A stretch of DNA of 64,000 nucleotides from Candidatus Uhrbacteria bacterium. GTDB taxonomy: Bacteria > Patescibacteriota > Patescibacteriia > 2-12-FULL-60-25. Location: positions 1 through 64,000 of the forward strand of contig JACRQE010000003.1 in NCBI GenBank assembly GCA_016222815.1. Reading direction: 5' to 3'. Under the pieces are notes generated by a model. The model saw nothing but the letters and a program-made list of their open reading frames with translations. It was not told the DNA's origin and did not search any database. Positions 14,984 through 23,909 of the stretch are shown piece after piece (the first letter of the stretch is position 1; every line of letters starts with the position of its first letter). The translations under genes and the position numbers were made by a program.

Positions 14984-17667
14984 CCAAAAAGTTTCCCATC
15001 GATTTTCCTCGCAAGACGTCGGTCGCCAAACGGCCGGCGATGGATTTAGAGGAGCAGTTGGCCGGAGTGGTGGAGCGTGAAGGCGTCATCATGCAGACCC
15101 CGCTGGGTCCCAAACGCGGCCGCAAACAGAAAAAAAACTGGCAAGAGAACGCTCCAGTCACCGTTCAAGCTGTTTCGGACGCGGGACATGGTACGCGGTA
15201 CGAAGCTTCATCTCCCGATTCCGTGATCGAGATGGATCGCGTCGCTGTTGAACTGGCGGTCAAAAGCCCGGGCGACAGGGCGTACAAGATAAACATCAAC
15301 CACGTTCAGCACGAACGCAGCGCTTATCTCGTATCCCTCCAAAAGATCCTGATCAATCCGGCCAAAACCAGCGAACGCCAGCCGGTCGTCGGTGAGGCGT
15401 ACTCGTTCCCGGTCGCCCCGTCTGCACCGGTCGAAGTCTACGCCACTTTGACCCATGACTTGACGCACCCGACCGCCGACCCCTGGCATGCTTCCGAACA
15501 ATTCACTCCACCGGATTTCGACCAAGCTTATTCCGCCTCCTACGGTCGCTTTGATTGGCTTGGTTCCACGGTACGCGAAATCTCCGACACCTTCATCGGC
15601 CTGTTCCGTCGTGCGGAAAAAGCCGAGACCTGCGTGGTCAAAGAGGTTGAGGATTCGTTGGCCACCATCCAAGTCCCGAAATTTTCATACGTCCGCGCCT
15701 TGGCCGGTTTCGCAGCTTTGGCCTTGTTCGTCACTTTGCCGGCGAATGCCGTCATGCTTTACCGCTCGGTGTCCGCGACTAAAGCCGAAGCTACCCAGGC
15801 CGGCGAACAGGCGGTTGATGACCTGATCCAGGCTGGTTCAGCCGCGAGCATTCCTGATTCGGCCGATGCCCTTAAGCGTGCGTCCAGCCGTTTCCGCGAA
15901 GCCGATGCATTCTTGGGCAAAGCCAGCGCTTTGGCCGTGGGCCTGGCCTCGGTCGTACCCAGCCAATATCGCAGTGCCCGTGCCTTGCTCGAGGTCGGCG
16001 ACAAGTCCAGCGCCGCCGCCCGCCTTTTGGCCGTGGGCTTGGATAAGGTTTTCTCCGATCCCGGACGCCGCATCGACGAACGCTTGGATGTCTTGGCCGC
16101 CTATTCCAGAAGTTCGCTCCAGCTCCTGTCTGATGCCTCCAAAGCCGCGGCCACGGTCGACCCCTCCAGCCTGCCCGAAGACAAGCGCGAAAGCGTAGCC
16201 GCGCTCCTCGACCAGATCGACCAGTCGCAAAGCGCCATCCGCGAATTCGCGGTGTTGGCCGACGCCGTTTCCCAGATGGCCGGACGCGACCACGCGCGTA
16301 ACTACCTCGTGATTTTCCAGAACAATACCGAACTCCGACCGACCGGCGGATTCATGGGTTCTTTCGCTGAAGTCAGCATGGATCGCGGCGCCATCAAAAA
16401 GATCAGCGTCCCTGCCGGCGGAAGCTATGCCATCAAAGGCCAGCTCCAGGCGCGCGTCATCTCTCCCAAGCCGCTCCAGCTCATCAACCCGCTCTGGCAG
16501 TTCCAGGACGCCAACTGGTTCCCTGATTTCCCGCAAAGCGCCGAAAAGATCCGCTGGTTCTGGAGCAAAGCCGGCCAACCCACTATCGACGGCGTCATCA
16601 CCGTGAACGCCTCGTTCATGGACGAACTGCTCAAACTCACCGGCCCCATCGACATGCCTGAATACGGCAAAGTCATAACGCCCGAGAACTTCATGCTCGA
16701 GACGCAGAAGGCAGTCGAACTCGAATACGACAAAGAATCCAATACGCCCAAGAAGTTCGTGGGTGATTTGATGGAAAAGGTCATGGAAAGGCTGAAATCC
16801 TTTGATAAGGACGGTTGGTTGAAGCTCGCGACCGCGGCTTCCCAGGCCCTTGAGACTAAAGATATCCAGATTGCATTCTTCAACGAAGAGGAGGAGGCTT
16901 TGGCCGAGAAATTCGGCTGGAACGGACGTCTCAAAGATGTCTATGGCGACAGCCTGGCTCTCATCGAAGCCAATGTAGCCGGCCAAAAGACCGACGGCGT
17001 CATCCAGGAAACCGTGGATCATCATGTGGTCATCGCCGCTGACGGTTCCATCGAAGATACTTTGACTTTCGACCGTACGCACAATGGCCAAAAAGGCGAA
17101 CTCTTCCGCGGCGTGCGTAACGTCACCTATCTTCGGGCGTATGTCCCGTCAGGCAGTAAACTTCTTTCCGCATCAGGTTTTGATGCGCCTGACTCGCAGC
17201 TTTTCAAGACCGTCGCTGACGACCAGACTCCGGATTCCGACGTCTCGCGCTCCGAAACCACGATCGCTGACGGACGTGACGGCGTGTCCGTAACCCAAGA
17301 AGGGACGCGGACCGTGTTCGGAGGCTGGCTCCAGCTTGACCCAGGCCAACATCAGACCATCACCCTCAAATACCGTCTGCCTTTCACGGTGTCCGACATC
17401 CTGGGCAAGCTTGACCAGGGCCAGGCTTCTTCGGAGCAGTCGGCGCGCGGCGCATATCTTCTGCTCTTGACCAGCCAATCCGGAAAGACCGACCGCAGAC
17501 TGACTTCGCACGTGACTTTGCCCTCTTCCTGGAGCGTGTCATGGAGCAAGCCGGGCAGCGAGAATCTGCAGTTCAGCGGCGATTGGGACCGCGATCGGGT
17601 CATGGCTGCAATCCTGACACCAACACATGGGCAAGAAATTTCGCCACAAATCGGTGGGGCCCAGTAA
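14980..17667 (+). CDS. DUF4012 membrane-anchored surface protein
   Basis: This 895-aa protein starts with GTG overlapping the glycosyltransferase stop. The first ~235 residues are basic and probably cytoplasmic, and include a short GTACGCGGTACG repeat translated as HGTRYEA. One membrane segment (residues ~238-258, ALAGFAALALFVTLPANAVM) follows. The extracytoplasmic part is a helical stalk and then DUF4012, recognised by NYLVIFQNNTELRPTGGFMG, NPLWQFQDANWFPDFP and GVITVNASFMDELLKLTGPI. DUF4012 proteins are common beside glycosyltransferases in CPR and Gram-positive genomes; biochemical function is unknown. The next gene overlaps it by 41 bases. Confidence 0.85.
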   Translation: MTKKFPIDFPRKTSVAKRPAMDLEEQLAGVVEREGVIMQTPLGPKRGRKQKKNWQENAPVTVQAVSDAGHGTRYEASSPDSVIEMDRVAVELAVKSPGDRAYKININHVQHERSAYLVSLQKILINPAKTSERQPVVGEAYSFPVAPSAPVEVYATLTHDLTHPTADPWHASEQFTPPDFDQAYSASYGRFDWLGSTVREISDTFIGLFRRAEKAETCVVKEVEDSLATIQVPKFSYVRALAGFAALALFVTLPANAVMLYRSVSATKAEATQAGEQAVDDLIQAGSAASIPDSADALKRASSRFREADAFLGKASALAVGLASVVPSQYRSARALLEVGDKSSAAARLLAVGLDKVFSDPGRRIDERLDVLAAYSRSSLQLLSDASKAAATVDPSSLPEDKRESVAALLDQIDQSQSAIREFAVLADAVSQMAGRDHARNYLVIFQNNTELRPTGGFMGSFAEVSMDRGAIKKISVPAGGSYAIKGQLQARVISPKPLQLINPLWQFQDANWFPDFPQSAEKIRWFWSKAGQPTIDGVITVNASFMDELLKLTGPIDMPEYGKVITPENFMLETQKAVELEYDKESNTPKKFVGDLMEKVMERLKSFDKDGWLKLATAASQALETKDIQIAFFNEEEEALAEKFGWNGRLKDVYGDSLALIEANVAGQKTDGVIQETVDHHVVIAADGSIEDTLTFDRTHNGQKGELFRGVRNVTYLRAYVPSGSKLLSASGFDAPDSQLFKTVADDQTPDSDVSRSETTIADGRDGVSVTQEGTRTVFGGWLQLDPGQHQTITLKYRLPFTVSDILGKLDQGQASSEQSARGAYLLLLTSQSGKTDRRLTSHVTLPSSWSVSWSKPGSENLQFSGDWDRDRVMAAILTPTHGQEISPQIGGAQ
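15191..15205 (+). repeat. GTACGCGGTACGAAG unit inside the DUF4012 gene
   Basis: A single copy of the GTAC repeat module, read in frame. Confidence 0.65.
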
Positions 17668-19567
17668 ACCCCTGTCGACCAAGACGGCCAGCCAGAATAT
17701 CGAGGTAGACCAAAGCTTGTCTGCTATTTTTCGCGACGAAGGCGGCGAGATGCCGGACCTGTCCAAGCTTGATCGGCGCCGCTCGCGTTGGATCATCTAT
17801 CTCTTCGCCGGTGTCGCCGGATTTTTGCTCCTTCTCCTGTCAGCCATCTGGGCCGGCTTCATGGTGTTCAAACCCTTCCGCGGTTTCAGCGGCAACGGCC
17901 TTGAGCTGAATATCGACGGTCCGGCGCGCGTGGTCCTGGGCCAAGAGACGTCCTATTTCGTCAACTACAGCAACACGGCCAACGAACCCTTGGCATCTGC
18001 CGAAATCAGGGTCAGCTTCCCGGCGGATTTTACGGTCACAAGTGTGGAACCGAGCTCGACCAACCAAACCATGACCTGGAGGCTCGGTTCGGTCTCCTAC
18101 GGCGGCCGCGGTACTTTCACCATCAAAGGCGTGTATACCGGAGCCCTGGGCACCACGACCGCTATCCAGGCCGTGGGCAGTTACCGCCCATCTTCGTTCA
18201 ACAGCGATTTCGAAGCTTTGGCGACCAAGCAGATAACTTATGCCGAAAGCGTTCTGGATGGCGTCATCAACCTGCCTGAAAAAGCGTTACCCGGCGATAA
18301 AGTGCGGATAGCCTACGTAATCCAGAACCGCGGGACGTCGGCCATGCGCAACCTGGAAGCGCGCATCACTCTGCCCCCTGGTTTTGTCCGCGAAGCCGCG
18401 TCAGGCGCCGTTCAGTTGGATGGCGATACGGTCCGCCTGCCTCTGGGGGACTTGGCTGCCAACGCTTCGGCTACGGCGGCAGTCGTCGGCTCTTTCACTT
18501 CCGGCGCCGGCGGCGAACTGCCCATCCATGCCGAAGTCGGAAGTTCGGGATCCAATGGGATTTTCCTGCCCGCGCAAAAAGCCGATGCCAAGATTTCCGT
18601 CCTGGCCGGCGACCTCACCCTGAAACTTCTGGTCAACGGTTCCTCGGGCGACCGGTCCGTCTCATTCGGCGATTCGTTGCGCCTCGCTTTGGATTACGAA
18701 AATACATCGGGCGAAGAACTCCAAAACGTGACCCTGCGTCTGCGCTTAGAACCACTCACCGCTTCATCCTCCGCAACGAATATCGCGAAAGTCGTCGGAC
18801 CGGTCAGTGCCCGTTTCGTGGATTGGAAAGGCTTGGAGGATTCTTCGTCAGGCACGGTCAAGGGCGATACGCTCTCGTGGACCAGCGACCAGCTGGGTGC
18901 CCTCAAACGCTTGCCGGTCGGCGCAGACGGCGGCATCGAAATTTCGGTGCCGGTCATCGCCGCCGCCCAAGCCGTATCCGGTATCGCCGGTTTCCAGGCC
19001 ATCGTAGAAGCCACGGTCGAGAAAGTCGGAGACGCCAAGCTCGACCGCACGGTCAAGACCCAGCCTCTGACCCTCAAGTTCCGCACTGACGCCGACCTCA
19101 TGACCGAAGCGCGCTATTATTCCGAAGAAGGCGCCCCCGAAGGTTCGGGTCCGTTGCCGCCGGTCGTGGGCCAGACCACCACATATCGCATCGTTTGGAC
19201 CGTGACCAAATCCATGCACGAGCTCAAGGATTTGCGCGTCACCGCGACGTTGCCCGGCAGCGTTTCGTGGCCCAAGAACGCCATGGTCTCGGCCGGAGTC
19301 ATCGCCTACGACGAGACGTCGCGCGAAGTCCGTTGGGAGCTGAACAAGATGCCTGACGGCGTCAACCAAGTCACTGCCGAGTTCGACGTGGCTTTCACCC
19401 CGGTAAATTCCGACGCCGGCCGTTTCGCACCGCTTATGGGCGAAACCCGCTTCCAGGCATACGACAACCAGATCAACGAAACCGTGAACCTGATCAAGGT
19501 CGGACTCAACACCGATCTCCAAAACGACGAAAACGCCAAAGGTAAGGGCGTGGTGAGGAAACCTTGA
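17627..19567 (+). CDS. Single-pass surface protein with CARDB/DUF11-like repeats
   Basis: In this 646-aa protein a ~55-residue cytoplasmic N-terminus precedes one membrane helix (WIIYLFAGVAGFLLLLLSAI). A long outer region of Ig-like repeats follows: VVLGQETSYFVNYSNTANEP, GDKVRIAYVIQNRGTSAMRN, GDSLRLALDYENTSGEEL and VVGQTTTYRIVWTVTKSM. The recurring 'G...Y.V.y.N.....l.n..v...LP' pattern is that of DUF11/CARDB-type adhesion or scaffold domains. The ATG lies inside the DUF4012 gene, so the two are translationally linked. It is probably part of one envelope complex with the two preceding genes. Confidence 0.82.
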   Translation: MGKKFRHKSVGPSKPLSTKTASQNIEVDQSLSAIFRDEGGEMPDLSKLDRRRSRWIIYLFAGVAGFLLLLLSAIWAGFMVFKPFRGFSGNGLELNIDGPARVVLGQETSYFVNYSNTANEPLASAEIRVSFPADFTVTSVEPSSTNQTMTWRLGSVSYGGRGTFTIKGVYTGALGTTTAIQAVGSYRPSSFNSDFEALATKQITYAESVLDGVINLPEKALPGDKVRIAYVIQNRGTSAMRNLEARITLPPGFVREAASGAVQLDGDTVRLPLGDLAANASATAAVVGSFTSGAGGELPIHAEVGSSGSNGIFLPAQKADAKISVLAGDLTLKLLVNGSSGDRSVSFGDSLRLALDYENTSGEELQNVTLRLRLEPLTASSSATNIAKVVGPVSARFVDWKGLEDSSSGTVKGDTLSWTSDQLGALKRLPVGADGGIEISVPVIAAAQAVSGIAGFQAIVEATVEKVGDAKLDRTVKTQPLTLKFRTDADLMTEARYYSEEGAPEGSGPLPPVVGQTTTYRIVWTVTKSMHELKDLRVTATLPGSVSWPKNAMVSAGVIAYDETSREVRWELNKMPDGVNQVTAEFDVAFTPVNSDAGRFAPLMGETRFQAYDNQINETVNLIKVGLNTDLQNDENAKGKGVVRKP

Positions 19568-19625
19568 CTTTTTTACCAAAGACTGCAAAATTAAGGTCGC
19601 ACATTCCAAGAAAGGACGGCTCGGA

Positions 19626-20270
19626 ATGACATACAATCTGTTGGTTGTCGGTACTTTCGTAGCGGGCATTATCATGTTTGCCGCCTTCATGTTCGTCATA
19701 GAAGATCCGCGAATACCGTGGTTGCGCCGCGCTGCCCGGATTGCACTTCCTCTCGGTGGATTGCTGACAGTCGTCGGTGCGATCATCGTGTTGCGCTACG
19801 GCTATCTTCCTTCCTCGCCCAACGAAGTCGGTGTCCGCCAGGATGGCATCCGCTACTCCGAGTTCACCGATGCCACGATGTGCTGGCAGCGCAACTGCAT
19901 CCTCGTGGCCAAGAATTCCGAGCTCGAAGGCGCGGTCCAGCCCATCACGGACAACCCCAAGGTCCGGCACCTCAAGTACAAGCTCGAGGTCGAGGTCGTG
20001 GACCCGGTCGCCTTCGCCCGCGCGGTCCAGCTCCAACCCGGCGCGTCGTGTCCCGGTGAAGGTCCGATGAAGTGCCAGTTGGACGACGCCGTGCTCTACG
20101 AGATCTACGAGTTCAACAACGCCAACTCCAAGGAGCTGGCCAGGTTCTACAACCCGTACGACAAGAAACAGGCTGACGAGCTCGAGAAACTCATGAACGT
20201 CGAGCTCACTCCGCCGCTCGCGGCCAAGGGCATCAACTTCAAGCGTCTCGTGTCCTGGTCGGTCGAATGA
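19626..20270 (+). CDS. Predicted membrane protein, 214 aa
   Basis: Two membrane helices (LLVVGTFVAGIIMFAAFMFV and ALPLGGLLTVVGAIIVLRYG) frame a short cytoplasmic loop. The ~150-residue remainder contains four Cys (ATMCWQRNCIL and SCPGEGPMKCQLDD) that could form disulfides outside the cell. No family is recognised. AAAGGA sits upstream at normal spacing, and TTGACT-17-AAAATT is a possible promoter directly after the preceding operon. Belongs to the SD-led orphan class. Confidence 0.7.
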   Translation: MTYNLLVVGTFVAGIIMFAAFMFVIEDPRIPWLRRAARIALPLGGLLTVVGAIIVLRYGYLPSSPNEVGVRQDGIRYSEFTDATMCWQRNCILVAKNSELEGAVQPITDNPKVRHLKYKLEVEVVDPVAFARAVQLQPGASCPGEGPMKCQLDDAVLYEIYEFNNANSKELARFYNPYDKKQADELEKLMNVELTPPLAAKGINFKRLVSWSVE

Positions 20271-20304
20271 CTCTCAAGTCTTCGTTTCGTTGAGGAGTTG
20301 ACTC

Positions 20305-20469
20305 ATGGCAAATCAAAGAGACATTCATCAAGAGGCTCTGATTACCCCTGAAGGGCCCAAGGTCGAATCCGCCGCGGAGAGTCAGGGACGGCTGGACGAA
20401 TGGAAAAAGCTCGAGATCGAACTGGCTCGTCGCGCCCGGAACATGCGCCCCAAAGGCGTGCTCGAATAG
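20305..20469 (+). CDS. Small hypothetical protein, 54 aa
   Basis: The ORF runs from ATG (MANQRDIHQEALITPEGP) to TAG and ends RARNMRPKGVLE. It is highly charged and helical. GAGGAG precedes the ATG at good spacing, and a strong terminator follows 29 bases after the stop, which supports a real small gene. It probably shares a transcript with the membrane-protein gene 34 bases upstream. No family is recognised. Confidence 0.6.
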   Translation: MANQRDIHQEALITPEGPKVESAAESQGRLDEWKKLEIELARRARNMRPKGVLE

Positions 20470-20497
20470 TTTCTCCCCGCTGAAATTCTCATCTGCA

Positions 20498-20524
20498 GAC
20501 GGCTCGAGCGAGCCGTCTTGTCTT
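20498..20524 (+). terminator. Terminator of the orphan pair
   Basis: GACGGCTC, GAGC and GAGCCGTC with tail TTGTCTT. Confidence 0.85.
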
Positions 20525-20589
20525 ATATAGATAGTCTGATTGACTTAGCCTGCCTGAAACCGTATATTCCGCATGACCAACCCATGTAG

Positions 20590-20666
20590 GCGCCAGTAGC
20601 TCAGCTGGATAGAGCAACAGCCTTCGAAGCTGAAGGTCGGGGGTTCGAATCCCTCCTGGCGCACCA
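20590..20666 (+). tRNA. tRNA-Arg (UCG)
   Basis: Acceptor GCGCCAG/CTGGCGC. The anticodon loop CTTCGAA gives TCG, the T-arm is GGGGG-TTCGAAT-CCCTC with one wobble, and CCA is encoded. The anticodon stem has an A-A mismatch at its base (ACAGC/GCTGA). Confidence 0.93.
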
Positions 20667-20668
20667 GA

Positions 20669-20700
20669 AAAAACACCTCGGTAAGAACCGGGGTGTTTTT
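20669..20700 (+). terminator. Terminator of tRNA-Arg
   Basis: AAAAACACCTCGGT and ACCGGGGTGTTTTT. Confidence 0.85.
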
Positions 20701-20712
20701 CAATAAAGCGAA

Positions 20713-20736
20713 AGCTCTCCTTGGGTAGGGAGAGCT
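20713..20736 (-). terminator. Terminator of leftward orphan gene
   Basis: AGCTCTCC and GGAGAGCT with a U-rich tail on the minus strand. Confidence 0.75.
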
Positions 20737-20743
20737 AGAGGAG

Positions 20744-21220
20744 TCAGTCCCGAGGATTGCGTTCGAAGTAGCGCATCGACATCTCGTCCCATTTATTCTG
20801 CGCTGTTTCTTCTTCCAGGAACTTGTCCCTGGGCCGCCGCTTGGGCTTGGAGAAGACTAGCCTGGTGGCTTCGTGGACCGCATAGATCCGATCCTCGGCC
20901 GATTGGTACAGCTCGGAACCTTCTTGGATCCGCGTGAGCCTCATTCCGTCGATGTCCAGCGGCAGTTCGCGGATTTCGAGATGGGCGTCGCAGAAACACC
21001 AGGTTCCCCAGGGCGTCCAAAGCGAGAACGACGTGTTCAGGATAGATGCACCGCACGGGTCGAGGCTGATGCAGAGCCCGAACCGCAGCTGGTTGCATGT
21101 AGGAAGGATAGGGAAGTGACGTTGGTCGCTAAGCGCGACCTTGTTTTTGGCCAGATGCCTCACGACGAGTCCGGCCACGTAGCGGGCTGCAATGAATGTC
21201 TTATATTCGCTCTCGGTCAT
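20744..21220 (-). CDS. Hypothetical protein, 158 aa
   Basis: No family is recognised. It begins MTESEYKTFIAARYVAGLVV, has a Cys- and Trp-containing middle (LCISLDPCGASIL, LWTPWGTWCFCDAH) and a highly charged C-terminus (KPKRRPRDKFLEEE). The start is chosen at MTESEY because AGGAGAC lies just upstream; an upstream in-frame start would lack a site. It is a single-gene unit with its own terminator. Confidence 0.65.
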   Translation of the reverse strand: MTESEYKTFIAARYVAGLVVRHLAKNKVALSDQRHFPILPTCNQLRFGLCISLDPCGASILNTSFSLWTPWGTWCFCDAHLEIRELPLDIDGMRLTRIQEGSELYQSAEDRIYAVHEATRLVFSKPKRRPRDKFLEEETAQNKWDEMSMRYFERNPRD

Positions 21221-21271
21221 TGCTGTCTCCTGGCTGGAATGTGCGATTGGGGAGTTAACCATAAACAGAAA

Positions 21272-21292
21272 CCGGCGTCAATATGACGCCGG
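21272..21292 (-). terminator. Terminator of the rpmF-nusB-rnc unit
   Basis: CCGGCGTCA, ATA and TGACGCCGG; on the minus strand it is followed by TTTCTGTTT. Confidence 0.8.
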
Positions 21293-21310
21293 CTCAATCG
21301 GTACCGTTGA

Positions 21311-22048
21311 TTATTTCTCTTTCTTCACTGCAATCGGTGTGTCCCAACCTTTTGCCTCCAGCCCTAATTGCGCTGCCGCGACCTGCGCTTCCTGTTTGGA
21401 TGAACCCTGACCGACGGCGATCATTTCCTTATCCAGGAATACGCCGACCGTGAACTCCTTGGCATGGTCAGGCCCCTTCTCTTCCAGGACTTTGTAGTTC
21501 GGTGTGATGCCCAAAAGCTCCTGTGCAGTCTCCTGGAACTTGCTCTTCGGGTCTACGTACAGTTCGTTCTTCAGGATGTATTCCAGATGTGACAGGATGT
21601 GTTTATGGATGAACTTTTCGGCTGCCGGTACGCCACCGTCCAGGTAAATGGCTCCGATGATGGCTTCGATGGCATTAGCCAGGATGTACATGCGCGCCTT
21701 TGAATTCTTGTCGCGAGCTTCGCCCTTGGAAAGTAGCAGGAAATCCTCGAACTCGAGTTGGGTCGCGATGCCGGCCAAGGTCTTGGCATTCACCAATGCG
21801 GCCCGCCAGTTCGTCAGCTCGCCTTCGGGATTGGCGAAATTCTTGAACAGATGTTCAGTCACTATCAGCTCCAGCACCGCATCGCCTAAAAACTCCAGGC
21901 GCTCGTTGTGTGTGTATGCGAAATCCGCATGCTCATTGAGGTAAGAGCGGTGCGTCAGTGCTTCGATTATGAAATCTTTATTGCGGAACACGTGTCCCAG
22001 ACGTTCTTCCAAAACCTCCAAGTTTTGGATCTGCGTTTGTTCGTTCAT
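21311..22048 (-). CDS. rnc: Ribonuclease III
   Basis: This 245-aa dsRNA endonuclease for rRNA and mRNA processing has the catalytic signature HNERLEFLGDAVLELIVTE with its metal-binding Glu/Asp, and a second acidic site at ANAIEAIIGAIYLDGG. The C-terminal dsRNA-binding domain has FQETAQELLGITPNYKVLEE to GQGSSKQEAQVAAAQLGLEA. The start at MNEQTQ is taken; an upstream ATG five codons earlier is equally possible. It is third in a same-strand group with rpmF and nusB, separated from nusB by a REP-like palindrome. Confidence 0.95.
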   Translation of the reverse strand: MNEQTQIQNLEVLEERLGHVFRNKDFIIEALTHRSYLNEHADFAYTHNERLEFLGDAVLELIVTEHLFKNFANPEGELTNWRAALVNAKTLAGIATQLEFEDFLLLSKGEARDKNSKARMYILANAIEAIIGAIYLDGGVPAAEKFIHKHILSHLEYILKNELYVDPKSKFQETAQELLGITPNYKVLEEKGPDHAKEFTVGVFLDKEMIAVGQGSSKQEAQVAAAQLGLEAKGWDTPIAVKKEK

Positions 22049-22164
22049 ATTGGCCTTATGCATCAGGCCGGGAACGTCATCAATGAAGTCAACGTTAGCT
22101 TCGTAGCTAGACCGTATCCTTCGTTGGGGCCGTTACCGCTGTGAATGAAGATTAATGATAAATT

Positions 22165-22192
22165 GTAGGGGCGAGGCATGCCTAGCCCGTAC
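22165..22192. repeat. GTAG REP-like palindrome, degenerate copy
   Basis: GTAGGGGCGAGGCATGCCTAGCCCGTAC, with one arm eroded, in the nusB-rnc spacer. Confidence 0.65.
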
Positions 22193-22205
22193 CTTTTTGA
22201 TAATT

Positions 22206-22718
22206 TTATGGAACTTCCGGTGCCGGTTCGGCTGTAACGTCTTTTTTTTCTGCCTCGTCTTCTTTTTTCTCTTTTTTCTCCTTATCAACCTCTTTCTCCA
22301 ATCCCTTGGCCAGTTGATCGCGGTACACGGCGCCCAGGACGCCGTTCACGAATTTACCCGAAGATTCGCCGCCGAATGTCTTGGCCAGTTCGATAGCCTC
22401 GTTGATCGCGACTTTGGATGGGATCTCGTTATCGTATTTCAGCTCGTACGTCCCGATGCGCAAAACGTTCCGGTCCACGGTCGTGATTTTCGGCAACGGC
22501 CAATCAGGCGCGAACTGGGTGATGGTCGCATCAATCTCCTCAAGTTTTTCCATCACGCCGGTCACCAGCTTGGATGCGAATTCCTTCTCGTCCAATTCCG
22601 GTGCGAATTCCTCGATGTTGCGCTCCAGGATTTCAGGAGCACCCTGTTCTCCACGATGAAAATCCCACTCGTAGAGCGATTGCAGGGTCAGGGCGCGGGC
22701 CAGGTGGCGGTTGGACAT
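22206..22718 (-). CDS. nusB: Transcription antitermination factor NusB
   Basis: In this 170-aa all-helical RNA-binding protein, family features are [17 protein letters not shown] at the N-terminus, [15 protein letters not shown], and [30 protein letters not shown]. The last ~35 residues are a Lys/Glu tail ([18 protein letters not shown]) beyond the usual domain. NusB with S10 forms the rRNA antitermination complex. Order rpmF-nusB-rnc links translation and rRNA maturation. Confidence 0.93.
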   Translation of the reverse strand: MSNRHLARALTLQSLYEWDFHRGEQGAPEILERNIEEFAPELDEKEFASKLVTGVMEKLEEIDATITQFAPDWPLPKITTVDRNVLRIGTYELKYDNEIPSKVAINEAIELAKTFGGESSGKFVNGVLGAVYRDQLAKGLEKEVDKEKKEKKEDEAEKKDVTAEPAPEVP

Positions 22719-22750
22719 AAAGGACGAAAGGTACGATTTAGTTCGAAGGT

Positions 22751-23002
22751 CTAATGTTTGTGGTCGTGCTCTTCGGCTTTTTTCTTGCTGCCCGATTTCT
22801 TGAGCAATTTTTCGAGCTTGTGTTCCGCGCCCTTGATGTGGATGGCGTGTCCGCGGTACTCCTTGGCGCCCGGGGCGGCCTTATGCGAGAGGTGAAGCAA
22901 GCCGGTCTTCTTGTCTTTCGAAACGGGAGCTGCAACCAAAGCAAAATGCGCGGCGCGGCGGCGTTTGTCTGAACTGGTTCGGCGATGTCCGGGTAAACCC
23001 AT
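22751..23002 (-). CDS. rpmF: Ribosomal protein bL32, with long His-rich tail
   Basis: This 83-aa protein starts [20 protein letters not shown], the bL32 N-terminal signature of CPR type. No Cys is present, so it is the zinc-free form. It is about 25 residues longer than most L32 proteins. The extra C-terminus ([20 protein letters not shown]) is basic and then His-rich and could bind metal. It is the first gene of the nusB-rnc group. Confidence 0.88.
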   Translation of the reverse strand: MGLPGHRRTSSDKRRRAAHFALVAAPVSKDKKTGLLHLSHKAAPGAKEYRGHAIHIKGAEHKLEKLLKKSGSKKKAEEHDHKH

Positions 23003-23037
23003 AGAACTGCGTAAAGCTAAAAATGAATGATAAGTCA

Positions 23038-23066
23038 AGTTTAGCAAAAATCCCGAATTTTTGCAA
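23038..23066 (-). promoter_or_regulatory. Promoter of rpmF-nusB-rnc
   Basis: On the minus strand TTGCAA, a 17-base spacer and TAAACT. A second pair, TTGACT-17-TTTACG, lies closer to the gene. Confidence 0.55.
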
Positions 23067-23147
23067 GTCTTAGCCATAAAACGGCTTTTTTCAGTAAATT
23101 TTGCTCAACCGAGGCAAAAATATCCCAAATATCCACTCCTCTCAATC

Positions 23148-23176
23148 TTGTCAGAGCGGACTTTACATGCTATCCT
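23148..23176 (+). promoter_or_regulatory. Promoter of ndk
   Basis: TTGTCA, a 17-base spacer and TATCCT, 11 bases before the ATG, so the leader is about 5 bases. Confidence 0.6.
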
Positions 23177-23187
23177 TGGGCAAAACT

Positions 23188-23778
23188 ATGGAACAAACCT
23201 TGATTTTGGTTAAGCCGGACGGTGTCGAACGCGGTTTAGTCGGCGAGATCTTTGCCCGCCTCCAGCGCGCTGGTCTCAAGATCGTGGCCCTTAAGATGGT
23301 CAAAGCCACGGCCGAACAATGCGATAAACATTATGCCTTGACCGAAGAGTGGATGAAGGGTGTGTATGACAAGGCAAAGGCCAAGATGGAATCGCTGGGC
23401 CAGCCGTTTCCGTATCCTGACCACAAGGCTTACGGCGGTATGATCAAGGATGGTTTGGTCGAATTCCTCCAGGCTGGTCCCATCGTGGCCGCCGTGTTCG
23501 AAGGCGAGCAAGCCGTAGCCCAGACGCGCAAGCTCGTGGGTGCGACCGAACCCGCCTCGTCCGCGCCGGGCACCATCCGCGGCGATTTTTCCATCGATAC
23601 CTACGCCTTATCCAACTCCCAGAACCGCCCGCTGCGCAACCTAATCCATGCATCCGGCACAGTCGAAGAAGCCAAGAATGAAATGGCTATCTGGTTCAAG
23701 CCTGAAGAAATCGTGTCCATAAACGCCACTGTTGACCCCGTGCTTTACGGCGCTGACCGCTATCGGCTGGCGAAGTAA
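23188..23778 (+). CDS. ndk: Nucleoside-diphosphate kinase, long form
   Basis: This 196-aa enzyme transfers the gamma-phosphate between NTPs and NDPs through a phospho-His. The N-terminus is MEQTLILVKPDGVERGLVGEI and the active-site segment is RNLIHASGTVEEAKNEMAIWF. It is about 45 residues longer than the common ~150-aa enzyme, with the extra sequence around AKAKMESLGQPFPYPDHKAY between the two halves and another part after the RKLVGATEP segment. It is a monocistronic gene with a clear terminator. Confidence 0.94.
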   Translation: MEQTLILVKPDGVERGLVGEIFARLQRAGLKIVALKMVKATAEQCDKHYALTEEWMKGVYDKAKAKMESLGQPFPYPDHKAYGGMIKDGLVEFLQAGPIVAAVFEGEQAVAQTRKLVGATEPASSAPGTIRGDFSIDTYALSNSQNRPLRNLIHASGTVEEAKNEMAIWFKPEEIVSINATVDPVLYGADRYRLAK

Positions 23779-23796
23779 GGTAAGGGATGATCGATA

Positions 23797-23822
23797 AAAG
23801 ACGGCCTTCGGGCCGTCTTTTG
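23797..23822 (+). terminator. Terminator of ndk
   Basis: AAAAGACGGCC, TTCG and GGCCGTCTTTT. Confidence 0.9.
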
Positions 23823-23848
23823 GACCAGGTTTTTCCCGGATAGGCTTA

Positions 23849-23875
23849 TTGACAATTAGTCCCCACACCTATAAT
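23849..23875 (+). promoter_or_regulatory. Promoter of the zinc-motif/RelA-like pair
   Basis: TTGACA and TATAAT, both perfect, but with a 15-base spacer. Confidence 0.6.
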
Positions 23876-23909
23876 TTTGTAACTCGTTCCTTTTACTCAC
23901 GGAGGTTTG

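Noticed and set aside
15838-17091. A 417-codon minus-strand frame in the DUF4012 gene
   Set aside because: Antisense to a gene with clear domain and operon context; composition is typical of codon mirror frames.
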